Shown piece by piece: positions 25,838-37,432 of a stretch of 64,000 bases of DNA. This DNA is from Branchiostoma floridae. Lineage: Eukaryota > Chordata > Leptocardii > Amphioxiformes > Branchiostomatidae. The stretch is from assembly GCF_000003815.2 (NCBI RefSeq), contig NC_049990.1:21903297-21967296 (forward strand), read 5' to 3'. A model generated the notes under the pieces. It did no database searches and was not told where the DNA came from. It saw only the letters and a list, made by a program, of their open reading frames with translations. Every line of letters begins with the position of its first letter. The stretch's first letter is position 1. The translations under genes and the position numbers were made by a program.

Positions 25838-25982
25838 TGATACATTTGTGTGTCATGTAAGCGTTTGAACATGGTACTATTTTCAGAGTATTTGTTCACA
25901 GTCATTCATGGAATTTTCTGGCAATAGATCTTGTCTGATTTCATTGATATCTAGCACCTAGACCAAGAGTTACTTCATCTAT

Positions 25983-26331
25983 CAGGGCTCTAAATACTGG
26001 GTGCATGTGCACCCAGGTGCACCCAAAATTGGAGCTGTGCACCCAATTATTTTCTGTGGGTGCACAGGGTGCACCCAAATATTTTATTAGGTTTATGTAT
26101 GTATAGATATCAAAGTACACTAGTAAACCTCACATTCTTTACATCTAAATTAGAAAGATATTAAAAATGTCTCTCATGGTACTTGTTTAAGATTTGATAG
26201 CTTGTAACTAAGTTTTATTATTAGGTCATTGCTTAAATTTAAGTGGTGCACCCAAAAATTTTTGGGTGCACCCAATTTCTTAAGCTGGGTGCACCAGTGC
26301 ACCTAATTCCAAAAATGAATTTCGAGCCCTG
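25983..26331. mobile_element. hAT-like foldback MITE
   Basis: The ends are CAGGGCTC (25983-25990) and GAGCCCTG (26324-26331), the terminal type seen in hAT elements. Inside both ends are repeated GGTGCACCCA / TGGGTGCACC blocks in opposite orientations, so each half can fold. A 5-bp TCTAT is present at both flanks; hAT elements normally make 8-bp duplications, so the target-site evidence is incomplete. A partial similar terminus occurs near 31392. Confidence 0.6.
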
Positions 26332-27038
26332 TCTATTGACTTACATGTGTTTTGATGGACATCAAAAAAGACTCATTTTGATAGTTTCATTTTTCCTGGC
26401 CCTCGTTTGGCACTGCACTATTTATATGCACCTTTTTCTTTACCCTCATTGACAAAACCTCTATTTTTACCTTCGCCAGAAGGTTTAACCTCAAAGTTGT
26501 GTGATGGAAGAAGCAGCTATAGCAGGTGTATGGTGGCCGTATGTCATGGAAATGTTGTTGAAAATAGCAAAGTTAGCTATCAACAGAGCAGTACATTATC
26601 AGCAGCTAACAGGAGTATGACCAGGCCCGTAGATGGACCAGGTCCAAGCCTCCCTGCTGGCTATCCCTCAGCATCCCTGCCAAAACTGCACACTTCAAAG
26701 CCCCAGAGGTTCAGCCAGTGACAGGCCCAGGCCTTTGATGATGAGATGTGTGGAAAATCAGTTGTTCCATGTCAGGACTTTTCAAATCAGCAGTTAGCAG
26801 TGGGCAATGGTGGATACCCTGTAATACATATATCAGGGGTGTCTAAGCATTTGTATGAATTTTATGAAAATCACAAATCATTATGCGAACACATACAAAT
26901 TTTATGAAAAACGCACAAATCACTATGTGACACGCACAAATCATATGTGATATGCATGAACCTTATGCAAACCAGGGCAACCGCTGCCTGGGTCATTCAC
27001 TGCCTGGGTTACGTGAAAGACGGAGGGGGATTTTCAAG

Positions 27039-27104
27039 ATGGCGGCCTTGATCGTCGGTGACAAAAAATACGTTGTGACGTACCGAAAGGAACCAAAAGA
27101 GTAG
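27039..27104 (+). other. Promoter-like patch with a 21-codon open frame
   Basis: CAAGATGGCGGC at 27035-27046 matches the YY1 activator motif often found just downstream of metazoan transcription starts. Its ATG opens a 21-codon frame (MAALIVGDKKYVVTYRKEPKE) closed by TAG at 27102-27104. The patch is CpG-rich compared with the surrounding intron (TGACGTAC, ATCGTCGG). It could be the first exon of an unannotated transcript, a promoter of a non-coding RNA, or chance. No family resemblance was recognised. Confidence 0.25.
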
Positions 27105-27617
27105 CTCACAAGCTATCAAATATATCTTCGTATATGTCCTTTCAATGCTTTGGAATGGAAATATCACCAGTAGAAATGCTCAGAAACATGCATCCATATT
27201 GACAAAGCCATTAAGAGAATCATATTCATGTAGGAGGTGTAACAATAAAAGTTATGAATATGATCCTACATGTCATTTCTTGAAATTGGTTGATAATAAC
27301 AGTCATAGGTACATGTACATGCACCTTACACCTGTACATCTGTATACTGCCTCAGTCCTAAGTCTGTTTCTTGGAAGCTCTATGTTTTGACAGATCCTGT
27401 GTTGCGTGTAAAGGGGGGGAGTGTAACCACACAATGAGAAATGGGTCCATCTGTTGTACATGATTAAACTTGCCTGGAGCAAGATCTTTGATTTAATTGT
27501 GCAGAGTCTAGATGTCTTACAACTGCAGACCAACAGCTGTGATGCTATAAAAACTACAGTGGTGATATATAATAACATGGCCTTACCTTCCTGCTAGGGC
27601 CAAAACAAACTGTGTCT

Positions 27618-27715
27618 GAATGAGTGAGCGAGTGAGTGAGTGAGTGAGTGAGTGAGTGAGTGAGTGAGTGAGTGAGTGAGTGAGTGAGTGAGCGAGTGAA
27701 CGAGTGAGCGAGTGA
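27618..27715. repeat. (GAGT)n microsatellite
   Basis: Roughly 24 units of GAGT with a few GAGC variants near both ends. It produces spurious open frames of repeated SLTH residues on the minus strand, which I do not consider genes. Confidence 0.95.
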
Positions 27716-28201
27716 ATTGTAATTTGTTCTTTGGCAAATTCAAGTGGAAAATTATAATTGCACATGAAGAAATCATTGAACACGAAAATCGTCAATTTGC
27801 CAAATTTTCCGCCCAGTTTGATCAAGTGTCTATCGCATCATCGTAGTAAGAATGTGACACATGATGAGTTGGATTCTAAGATGCCAGCGTGTTTGGATAC
27901 GGTATCATATCTAAATCAACAGTTACCTATAAGGTAAGATGCGAGACAACTTTGGTGTTGGGCTGACCAGGGGTTAAGCCAGGACTTCCCCAGGATTGTA
28001 GCCTCTGCAGGCTAAGAGCATAGTTAGAGGTTCAAGGGATCATGTCAGAGCCTCTCCTTAGCCTGGGGTTGTGATCAAGATGGTAGGTAGGGTTGTATCA
28101 TTGGAAAGTTAGGGGGAAGTGAGATTTACTTTTTGGTTGAATGAAGAGATAGGCAAAATTAGACGTTACAGTATTTTGATAAAGAAGTATTGAATTTGAT
28201 T

Positions 28202-28404
28202 GCTGTAATTGCATTTAAGTTCGTGGGGATTCAATTTTGCGGAAGCAGGAAAACTGAGGTGGTTATAAGTTTACGGTAGCGCAATAGCCTGTAGTCAAAA
28301 GCTATAATGGAAAAATGTTTGCGGTTCTTTTTAGTTCGGGTTGAAGTGGTCAGCGTGAAAACTGCGAATATAAAACCGCCGCGAATATTTCTGCATTTAC
28401 AGTA
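28202..28404. mobile_element. Second copy of the TACTGTAAATGCA MITE family, inverted
   Basis: The right end TGCATTTACAGTA (28392-28404) matches the family terminus exactly; the left end GCTGTAATTGCA is diverged (10 of 12). The interior contains AAAACCGCCGCGAATAT and TAAGTTCGTGGGGA, matching the core of the copy at 24735-24936 in opposite orientation. Length is almost the same (about 203 versus 202 bp). Confidence 0.7.
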
Positions 28405-30640
28405 ATTGTAAGAGGAAAGTTAGGAATGTTTGTATCTTATACCCTTTTTGAATTTTGACATTTAGTCCACAGTAGAGTATATAGAGTCATCATGTAACAA
28501 GGAGGTATAGACTTGGTAATGGGGAATGCCAGCTTAATCGGCTAACTTGTCATCACACTGTCTCTGTGTTGTTCCTGTGTTGGTATCAGTAGATGCTCCC
28601 GTTCAAGGTTCAAGGTTCTGTGTTGTACACTTGGACTCTTGTGGAAAAGGAGCAATTCATACTTGTAAGGTGTAGATTTTTCCCTTACAAACCCAATAAA
28701 GAATGTATTTGTTCATTATTGTATTGTGAAGTTTGTGAGAAGTGATTGTTGTATCAAAAGCTTTGTTATCAATTTCGTCTGTGTTATCATTACGAGAAGT
28801 GGGTTTACAAATCTGTTATTTGCTGCTCTTTGAAGTCTAGCCACAGCCTGTGTAAGGTTGTCCACCGACAGGTGTGAAGTGACGTCCGTCCTTTGTTATG
28901 GGCATCATGCTTTTGTATGTGTATATACGTACCTATCTAATGTACCTGTTTGATGTATTGTATCTAATCTAAATTTGAATCTTCTTGGAGAAGTGACTGG
29001 CTTCACAGCATGATTCAAATTGTACTGTACAGCCTGAGGTGACGATAAACTAGATTTCTCCCATTCTTGAACTTGTTTGTCTACTAAGCTCGTTTAGGAA
29101 GATTTAAGGCCTTGTTTTGTACAGAAACTCTTCTAAGTTTCCGAGCGTGTGTGTCCAAAACCCAGACAACATCCTGCCTGTGCACCTGGCATGGCGTGCA
29201 CAACAAGAGAGCGCCACACTTCGGCCCTATCTGCTGTGGGCATCAACATTCTCAGAGTTGCTTATCGAGATGACTGTGTCCAAAGTACTACTGTCAGCAA
29301 CACACAGCTGTCAGTTTAGATACAGTAACTGTTGTATTTTGTCCTCAAGGAAATGCTGTAAAGTGAAAATGTTCAGTCTTTAAGTATTGCGTTATATTGC
29401 TTGTGTCAAGAGTGAAAGAAATTATTTCTGTTATGCTGTATGTACCGATATATTGTATGACCTTGTATTAGTAGCCTGTTTCAGATATTACAAGAAGGTG
29501 GATCTTATTATGTTATATATGTAACTACCATGTACATGCATAGCCTTGTAGCACCATGCACAAAAAAGTTAGAAACTGTAATGCAATATTTTATATTTGT
29601 TCTTCAATCAAGACGTAAAATTGATTCTTACATCTGTTTGGAAGTACAAAAAAAAAAGAAACCTCACGGCGCCGCCAAAAATACACAAACACCAAGAATA
29701 TTTGCTACATACTACAGGGTGGTATATCTGTCACCCAGAAAGATTGGCATTTCGATAGGATGACAGCTGTCAATCAGATACACGTGGATAAGATTGCCAA
29801 CATGTACCATACACAAAAGTAGCCCCCAAAAGCTTGTCTGGTATGTAAAAGAATTGATTCCCTGTCAGGAAAGATAATGACAGAGTTATGAATCTGTCAA
29901 TATTGTCTGATAGCTAGTGACAGTGTTGTATGCTTGTAGCTTAGATTTAGAACAAAGACTTAGTACTTGGGATGTTGATGGAGCAGTTTGGTTGTCATCC
30001 TTGAAGTTGAAGTGTTACATTTGTAAGTCATTATCTGATGAATAAAAGCTATGATAACACTTTTCTTTTCTTAGTGTCAATTCAAGGAATAGTCAAACTT
30101 AAAACATACTAACAGACAGACATTACCGCTTACCGCAGACAGACAGACATAAAGTCCTGCAAAACAGATTACCAGATACAAATGTATGCTAGGTGCTTTT
30201 GTCTTCCTTAATTGTGTAAGACACGTAAGTTGATACATGTATCTGATGTTCAGATGTGCTGTGATAAAATCATCTGTTTTGACTTACAAAGACAACTGGT
30301 TTCAAGACAATCTGTCAGGTCCAATTGGATATAGATGCAACCTGTATCCATGTTGGCATTACTAGGTATACTCACTTCACCTTACAAGGAAAACGTTTGC
30401 AAAGATCAGTCCTGTTATATGGATGCCTGGACCTTTCCTCTTTCATTTCCTGACTCCTGTTTGCACCCTGCCCACATATTCCACAGAGAGCACCCCCTCC
30501 CACATTCTCCTCTTTTACAGCTTCCAGCTGATGCCAGTAGATACCACTGTGGAGCAGACCTGACAGTGAATTAAGGGCAGTGATGGCCCCAGTGATAACA
30601 CCTTAATTGGCATACCTGTAGCCACAGCGTCTGGATCCCA
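28405..30640 (+). other. RYK intron 1 between MITE and nested gene
   Basis: AT-rich intronic DNA with no recognised exon or RNA gene. AACAGACAGACATT and GCAGACAGACAGACAT near 30110-30150 form a small repeat. Nothing else can be supported. Confidence 0.4.
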
Positions 30641-30759
30641 TCAGAGAAGTGTTAGCATGCAGCATCACGCTCCTTCACAGCGTCGTAATAAATTGTCTTG
30701 TTCCACTGAATATGCGTGTGCGAGTCTTTTATGCAATTCACTTTTTGGCCGCATGGGGG

Positions 30760-30932
30760 CTACTAGTGGTTTGTTCTCAAAGACAGCCCTGGGACAGAGA
30801 ACGTATTTTTCTGCGCGAAGCATGCTGGGAGGGCGGTAGTATCCTGGGGACGTGAATGTTGTGTGGATCGACGCTGCCAGAATTCGCTGTACGAGAGCTC
30901 CGATTTCTGCACGACAGCCCCCAAGTTTTGAG
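30760..30932 (+). promoter_or_regulatory. Promoter and non-coding first exon of the nested DUF6589-ankyrin gene
   Basis: A CpG-containing patch (GCGCGAAGCATGCTGGGAGGGCGG, about 30810-30835, partial) precedes a strong donor TTTTGAG|GTAAGTTTT at 30932/30933. The next good acceptor on this strand is TTTTTGCTTGCAG|AAATGG at 31894/31895, three bases before the ATG of the long open frame at 31897. The inferred 5' UTR intron is about 960 bases and contains a 100-N gap (31249-31348). The transcription start itself is not determined. Confidence 0.5.
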
Positions 30933-31248
30933 GTAAGTTTTCTGCATGTTATCGATATCTTATCTGCTATGAAAATCTATGCCTGCTTTCTGTGGTACGT
31001 AGAGTCGTTGCAACAAGGAACAGATGTATCGAGATAACATTGGATGGTTTGTAAATTCGGTCTGAAAATTGTGGAAAATTTGTCTTGATTTATGCAAATT
31101 ATATATGTACGCGTTTCATCTCGTTGTTATTGCTTCAAATGGAACATCAACCCAGTTATATCTATTTGTATCTATAGTATGTTGACCAGTTCTTAGCGTC
31201 GGTACAAAATTGCCGAGTATATTATATGCATTAGTGACAGCGGCAGGC

Positions 31249-31348
31249 NNNNNNNNNNNNNNNNNNNNNNNNNNNNNNNNNNNNNNNNNNNNNNNNNNNN
31301 NNNNNNNNNNNNNNNNNNNNNNNNNNNNNNNNNNNNNNNNNNNNNNNN
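31249..31348. other. Assembly gap, 100 N
   Basis: Exactly 100 undetermined bases, typical of a gap of unknown size. It lies in the inferred 5' UTR intron of the nested gene. Confidence 0.99.
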
Positions 31349-31896
31349 TATGCTACATTTCATTGTGGTTTTCATGCACTGATATGCCTCCAGGGCTCAA
31401 AATACTGGGTACAATTGCCATTTTATGTGTATTTTGTTCAGCAAGAATTTGAGATAATTTTTTTTAATGCAATAATGGTTGACTGGGGTGTCATATAACC
31501 CATGATGAAACTAGATTTTATAGAACAAATATTTTCAATACTCTTCATCAGTAAATTGTAGAAGGATAAAACCATTTTAATTGGCAGAAACAGCCCCATC
31601 CAATAGTGGAGTCAATTAACCTATTATGTAAACAGTTTTTGATCTGAACCCATTGGGTTTAAATGGTAACCTATGTAAAGGTACTGATATTGTATGCAAG
31701 TATATAGATTATTCTTTTTATTTAAGTGTCAGGAATAAAACATTTCAGTTCTTAGCCTTTGTTAACTCAAGTAAGGAGTCCATCACGACCAACATAGCTA
31801 GGCAAAAGTAAGCTAGTATTTGATGTTATATTAAGTTTGTATCAGTCCAACTTGTCAGCATTTACACACAGTAACCAAAAGTTTTTGCTTGCAGAA

Positions 31897-34800
31897 ATGG
31901 CGGACGGTGAGTCATCTGATGATGACAGACCCCTGGCCAGGTGTCTTCTGGGTGACAGTGAGACATCGTCGGATGATGACACACCACTGGCCAGGTTTCT
32001 ACCGGAACAGTCAACATCCACAACGACTCCAACTAACACGCCCAGGAAAGACAAAAAACGGCTCATGACCCCAAAGTCTAAGTCCCTCCCTGAGCCCTCC
32101 TCAAAGCGGGCAAGCACCGAGAGTGCCAGGAGTCAGCAGGACAAAGTGCGTTCTCTTGTACGGGGTTACCTGTTGAGTAAGCTCGAGGAAGGTGCAAAGG
32201 AGGACAGTGTTTTGATGGAAGATGTGCAAACAGGACTTCAAAGTCACTGCGAACAAATGGCTAAGCATTGTTCCAACAAAGAGGAGGAAGAGGAAGCATC
32301 GGCAGATACTTCGACGGTATCTGGTATTACTATATCTAGAATAGCAAAGTCACTCTTTACTATGAAGTATGTTGCAAAGGGCAAGGTTCTATCAGGGTTG
32401 AGGTGGAAGCCCACAAAGTTGGACAGTCTGCAGTTGGCCACAGACACTACAGACCAGATAGCAAACATCAGAACATTGATTGACAGAGTAGATGTAGACC
32501 TTGAGGAAAGATGGGCACACCTATCCAAGTTTGGGGCAGAGCACCAGGTGGCATCACAGTTTGCAGACTTGTGGGCCAAAAGAAACAAGCTTGTTTCAAC
32601 CCTTGTCCAGTTATACAAGGAGCATGTTGACCATCTGAGAGTACACGAAAAAAGTGGGTCACAGTTGTCCAAGGAGCAGAAAATCAAACTTTCAAGCAGT
32701 TATCAACGAAAAGTTTGGTGATGGTGGCCCCGTAATGTTTGCCTATGATAATATAAATATTCTCCGGGCTGTCCGACACATCAGAGTCCTGAAAGGCAAG
32801 GCACAGATGTGGAATTTCACAGTGCGGATGGCCATCAAACCAGACTTGGAAGGCATCGAGGAACTGTTCTCAGCTAAGGAGACTGCAGAGATGCCCCAGA
32901 AGCCCGTAGAAGACTTGAGTGCCGATGACATTTTCCTCCACTCCCATCCCGACTTGGAACAAGTATGGGAACAAGCTCAGGATGACTACTACTTGGACCT
33001 GCTAGACACAGCCCTGAACAAACTCCCCAAAGACATACGAGACCAGACTGACAAAACCGCAGCACAACAGAAATCCTGGCTATCCAAACAAGACCTCAAG
33101 AACTCGCAAACCTACACAATTCGACAAAGATCTGCAAATCCTCCAAACTCCAAGAAAACCGACATTGTTATACTTCCGCTGTCAACAGAAAATGAAGCCA
33201 CGCTAACAGGTACGGCCTGCATAAACGAGGAATTTGGCAAGGAATTTAACATTCCCATCAAAAGGAGTGACAAGTACCTTCCATTTGATGAGAACAATAT
33301 TCAGTTTGACATTTCAGTAGCCCGGAAGAGGTTCGAATTCAACAAAAGCATCGAACAACATAGGGTTGATCAAGCTGTCATACTGAACAGTATTTCAACT
33401 GATCCCTGGGATGAAGGAGAAGAGATCCCTGTTGACTTGGAGGGACAACAGGAGAATGGGGATGATGGACCAGCAAGCTCCAAACACCTGAGTTCCTTGA
33501 GAAGAAGATGGAAGGAGGAGGATGAGAAGATGGGAAGACTAGTGACAGAAATGCAAGAAAAGCTGGCCAGTGCAAAAAGGGCAGGGAATGCAGCAGACAT
33601 AGAGGAGTTCAGAAGATATATAGCAGATTCAAAAGATAGTTGGTGTAAGATAAGAGATCATGTAGGCCGTAGTATTGTACATGTTGTGGTAGAGTTAGGA
33701 GATGTAAGCCTGTTGCAACACATATTGGCCGCAGGAGTAGATGTAGACTGCGAGGAAGGGTGTGGGGCTACTCCCCTATGTCTTGCTGTAATAAGACATG
33801 ATTGTGACATGATACAGTGTCTGACAGAAACACAAGCAGTGTCTGTGGATGGACCCACCTTCCTACATTTTCCTTCTCCACTTGCCCTTGCCCGGAGAAT
33901 GGGGCACAATGACTCACTTCACATTATGGAGAGGTCCCTACCAGCACCTAGAGAAGATGTTAACGTGTACCGGTACATGCAGTTTCCCAACCAAGATGAG
34001 GAAGTGATGAGTAGTGTGGACAGTCTGACCAGTCAGATGGAGCAAGTACAGGTGGGAGAAGAGGATGAAGTGTACACATTTCATAGAAAAAATGCCCCAA
34101 ATGTGACTGTTGGAGATGGGCTGACGAACAAGAACCACCTGCACTGTCGACTTAGCGACGAAGTGGCCTTTGGTTGGACAACTGAAATGCCGGGTGACAT
34201 GCATGCATCGGGATATGCTGAAGAGTGCTTTGCCAAATCGCAGGGTCCCGGAGGACTATATCACGTAATCGCAGAAGTGCTCAAAAGGAAGAAGGTAAAG
34301 CAGGAAACATACGGCAAGGACAAATTCAAAGAAAACAATCTCCAGTTAATTAGAGAAGCCAACAGGGACGTGGCTTACGGGTATGGACTCTGTGCGGTGT
34401 TAGAGTTTGAGGATTCAGACCATTTCCCATCTGAAGAAGAACTGTCAAATAGCGGGCCAGATAAGGGACCACTGCTTTTATCAAGGTTCAAGGACTGGCT
34501 TGCCTCGTGTAGTGAAGATGATGTTGCATTCCAATACAGGATTCAGAGTGTGTCACTTTTTGGACCACTCTTAAGACTTTACTATAGTTCTATCAAGAAT
34601 GGAGATGGGAATGCTCGAGAAACAGTATGGATGATGTTGCTTCCCATATTCTCCCAGTCAAAGAAGAAAAACTACTGGATCGAGGCTCTCTCACATGTAG
34701 TCAACATGACAGCTGCATGGCCAATTGCCATCAGGAGAATGGTGCAGCAGAACTGTTCGGTCAGTGTCGATGGTAGAAAAGGCCACAATATTGCGTGTGA

Positions 34801-35230
34801 CGAGTATGTAGAAACCCACATTGTCAAACCACTGAAACAGTACTGTTCCGGTCAAACCACCCTTAAGACTCTGAAGCGACTGAATGTTAACTTGCAACTT
34901 GTTGGTAGCGCGAGAGCCTGTTACAAGTCTAGCAGTGGTTTTGATGTCCACAATACAAAACGGCACAGTGAGCCATCCCCATTACTAGATCAGATCTTTG
35001 TATGCCTGTTCTGCTTGAAAGAACAGTTTTTCATGTACAATCCTGACCGCCGAAAGGCCAAGATTTATCCTTCCACTGGCACGCAGAAGTTTGTACCTAA
35101 TGATAGGTGTGATGTGTACAGTAAGGGATGTGAGAAGGTCAGGTCCAACTTCCAAAGAAAGATGTATGACATATTTCCCAATAGACGAAGAGTGCCATCT
35201 GTGTTCAGGGAAAATGTCCCCACAGAGTGA
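31897..35230 (+). CDS. DUF6589-like protein with inserted ankyrin-like repeats, one frame break
   Basis: One long coding exon of about 1,110 codons. The ATG at 31897 follows a strong acceptor. Residues 1-40 are acidic with a duplicated SSDDD-x-PLAR motif. The first frame runs to 32721; the second, shifted frame is open to TGA at 35228-35230. The switch must occur between about 32642 and 32721, and no splice pair explains it. In the second frame, FAYDNINILRAVRHIR (near 32738) and downstream segments PGDMHASGYAEECF (near 34190), FGPLLRLYYSSIKNGDG (near 34560) and GRKGHNIACDEYVE (near 34772) resemble what I remember of the DUF6589 family, whose function is unknown. A coiled-coil-like stretch (33490-33640) and about two to three ankyrin-like units (33650-33935) separate the two halves. 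The gene could be transposon-derived or domesticated; the break could be decay or a base-call error. Confidence 0.7.
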
Positions 35231-36300
35231 TTTTACTTATTGCAATTGATTGTTTACCATATGGTTGTTTGCCATTTGATTGTAAGGCTTCCCAAATTGC
35301 TCTAACCAACAGTGTTTAATGTCTGTACAAGATAACTTCATGTCTGGCTACTCTCATTTTGTGTGATGGCAAACATTTTCTTAATTGTCATGTGTCAGAA
35401 AACATGGAAGTTTATGGTGATTTGTAAGCAAATGTTGGCAATTAAGATCAAGATATTTCTACCTGCATATTTGCTGTTGTAATTGGACTTTGGCACTGAA
35501 GACATTGTATCGGTAGCCCTCCAGATTTTGTAGCAAAAGCAATAGATTTTGTACTATGTGGCCATTTGTACAGTATTACATATTTCTTTGACAGACAATG
35601 TATGGCATCTTTCCCCAGAGAAGAATAGTGTGTCTTCTGTGTTCAGGGCAATATGCTTTTTTTTTGCTTGTGCAAACAGTGATTTGTATGATTAATATGG
35701 TGATTGACACATTGATACATAAACATGTCAGATGAGGGCTGAAAGATTACGGCTAGAACCATTACCTTGTATTCCTGTTCTGCCAAATTCTGAGTTATTG
35801 CCAAACCTAGCCCTTATGTAATAGTTGAATCTGTACAACTATAATGTGACTTTTTTTTTTTAGTACAGTGACTTATTTTTTGTTATGTGTTGTAAGTCAA
35901 AGTTTTGGATATCAGACAAAATATGACAGGCATCTCTGTATTATAGTACCTGAGGGACAGTTGCATTTGAAATTTGTTACATTTTGCATACTGGGAACCA
36001 TTCAAATTACCAGTGGTGTGAAGGAAGCATTCGTGTGAACTCAATTTTTATTTTCATTGCAAATGTTGCAATTTATTTCTGGATGCATAACATAAAAATG
36101 GTATGTCAAGGTGTGCAGGTATTGTTAGAGATTTACACTGGTTGTATTATTTTAAGAAGTACTTCTGCACATGACTATCAGTACTCTGTGTTTGAGTATT
36201 CATGTTAATTCACACTGCATACCTACTTGAAAGGGGTATGATGTAATTTTGAACTGTACTTTACAAGCATGTAAATAAAAGACATGTATATACATACTAC
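35231..36300 (+). other. 3' UTR of the nested DUF6589-ankyrin gene
   Basis: No coding sequence. A canonical AATAAA lies at 36274-36279, about 1,045 bases after the stop codon, preceded by AT-rich sequence typical of a 3' UTR. This supports a transcribed gene rather than a bare transposon remnant, though transcription itself is not shown. Confidence 0.45.
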
Positions 36301-37128
36301 TTCTACTGGTCCTTTGTATTGTGTGAGATGAGCTTTTTAGCACAACAATTGAAATAGTCTCCATTTAACTTATCTTTCTCCTTAAGCAATTCACAGCCCC
36401 CAGTCAATTCAGCAGTTACTTATTGAGATAAAAGCTGTACATACAAAACTTATGTCACAACATTTATGTAAAAACAAACAGGCAATAATCCCTTATTGAG
36501 AGGAACAAGTCAAACACTTTACTTCCCTCGACATTAAATACATGTCAATCATGAAAGAATAACAAGCACCCTGACTGAAAATAGCTGTAGTGTAATTCAA
36601 ATGGCCTGTTTCAGTTTAGTTTCTGCTTGTTCATTTGACAAGAATACCCAAAAGGTTCAAGGTCAGTGACCTGTACTTAAGAAGCATAATGGCTATATAT
36701 GCATACAGTTTTTGCTTCTACTAATCCTTTATGCTGTACGGATTGCTAGCAAGCAATAGTGTCATATGGACCAACTAAATTTTATACATCAACAGAATAT
36801 GTTATACAATTCTTATATCTCAAAACCCACACAAAATAGAAAAGGTTGGATCATCTGTCTTCCACTGTCTGGAAAATAAGTCGAACACAACAGACCAGAG
36901 TATAGAACTAGGTTTTAGACAGGAATAATCGTAGAAGAAGCAACCAGTAGTTTTACAGGGGATTAAGTATTTACATATGTACAGTGACTCCTTTATGTGA
37001 ATTTTTTTCAATGCGGTCCCAAACCTAAAGGGGTTATAGTCTAAAACATGTACATGTAGCATGTATCTGCATTTTTTGTATTGGTATGCAGAAAATGCAC
37101 TTAATTCATATTGAACAGACTTAAAATG

Positions 37129-37228
37129 NNNNNNNNNNNNNNNNNNNNNNNNNNNNNNNNNNNNNNNNNNNNNNNNNNNNNNNNNNNNNNNNNNNNNNNN
37201 NNNNNNNNNNNNNNNNNNNNNNNNNNNN
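37129..37228. other. Assembly gap, 100 N
   Basis: Exactly 100 undetermined bases, probably of unknown true size, directly against an inverted piece of RecQ coding sequence. Palindromic duplications often break assemblies, so the missing part may hold more of that copy. Confidence 0.99.
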
Positions 37229-37312
37229 GGAGATGAGAAATTTATACGCACACTGACTAGACTGGAGATCCTAAAGAGGGTTGAAGTAAACGTGACAACG
37301 TTTACAAGGTAA
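37229..37312 (+). pseudogene. 3' end of a second RecQ-helicase copy, truncated at a gap
   Basis: The plus strand is open from the gap edge and encodes KFIRTLTRLEILKRVEVNV then TTFTR and TAA (37310-37312). The last exon of the minus-strand helicase encodes KFIRILTRLDILKEV near its end and EVNVTMFTR at its very C-terminus. The copy joins these two parts, lacking about 27 residues in between. The match continues past the stop (TAATATTCTATGTGATTGA). The two copies point toward each other. Codons differ mostly at third positions, so this is a diverged paralogue rather than a trivial assembly reflection. Whether the full paralogue exists in the gap or is only a fragment cannot be told. Confidence 0.7.
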
Positions 37313-37432
37313 TATTCTATGTGATTGATATAAAATATAACAGTCTGCTTTATCCCCATTGCTAGCTTAAAGGCTAAGGTGTACTAAAATGTATTTTCTT
37401 TATGTTGTTGTTTCTCTCAATCACATAGAATA

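Noticed and set aside
27583-27825. Open frames with repeated SLTH residues
   Set aside because: Produced by the (GAGT)n microsatellite.
31392-31412. A CAGGGCTCAAAATACTGGGT terminus like the hAT-like element
   Set aside because: Only one end and about 20 bases match; the other end could lie in the adjacent gap, so no element is annotated.
32654-35230. The second DUF6589 frame as an independent gene starting at a GTG
   Set aside because: A GTG start is not expected in an animal nuclear gene, and the preceding frame runs straight into it with a strong acceptor and ATG upstream. It is better read as one gene with a frame break.
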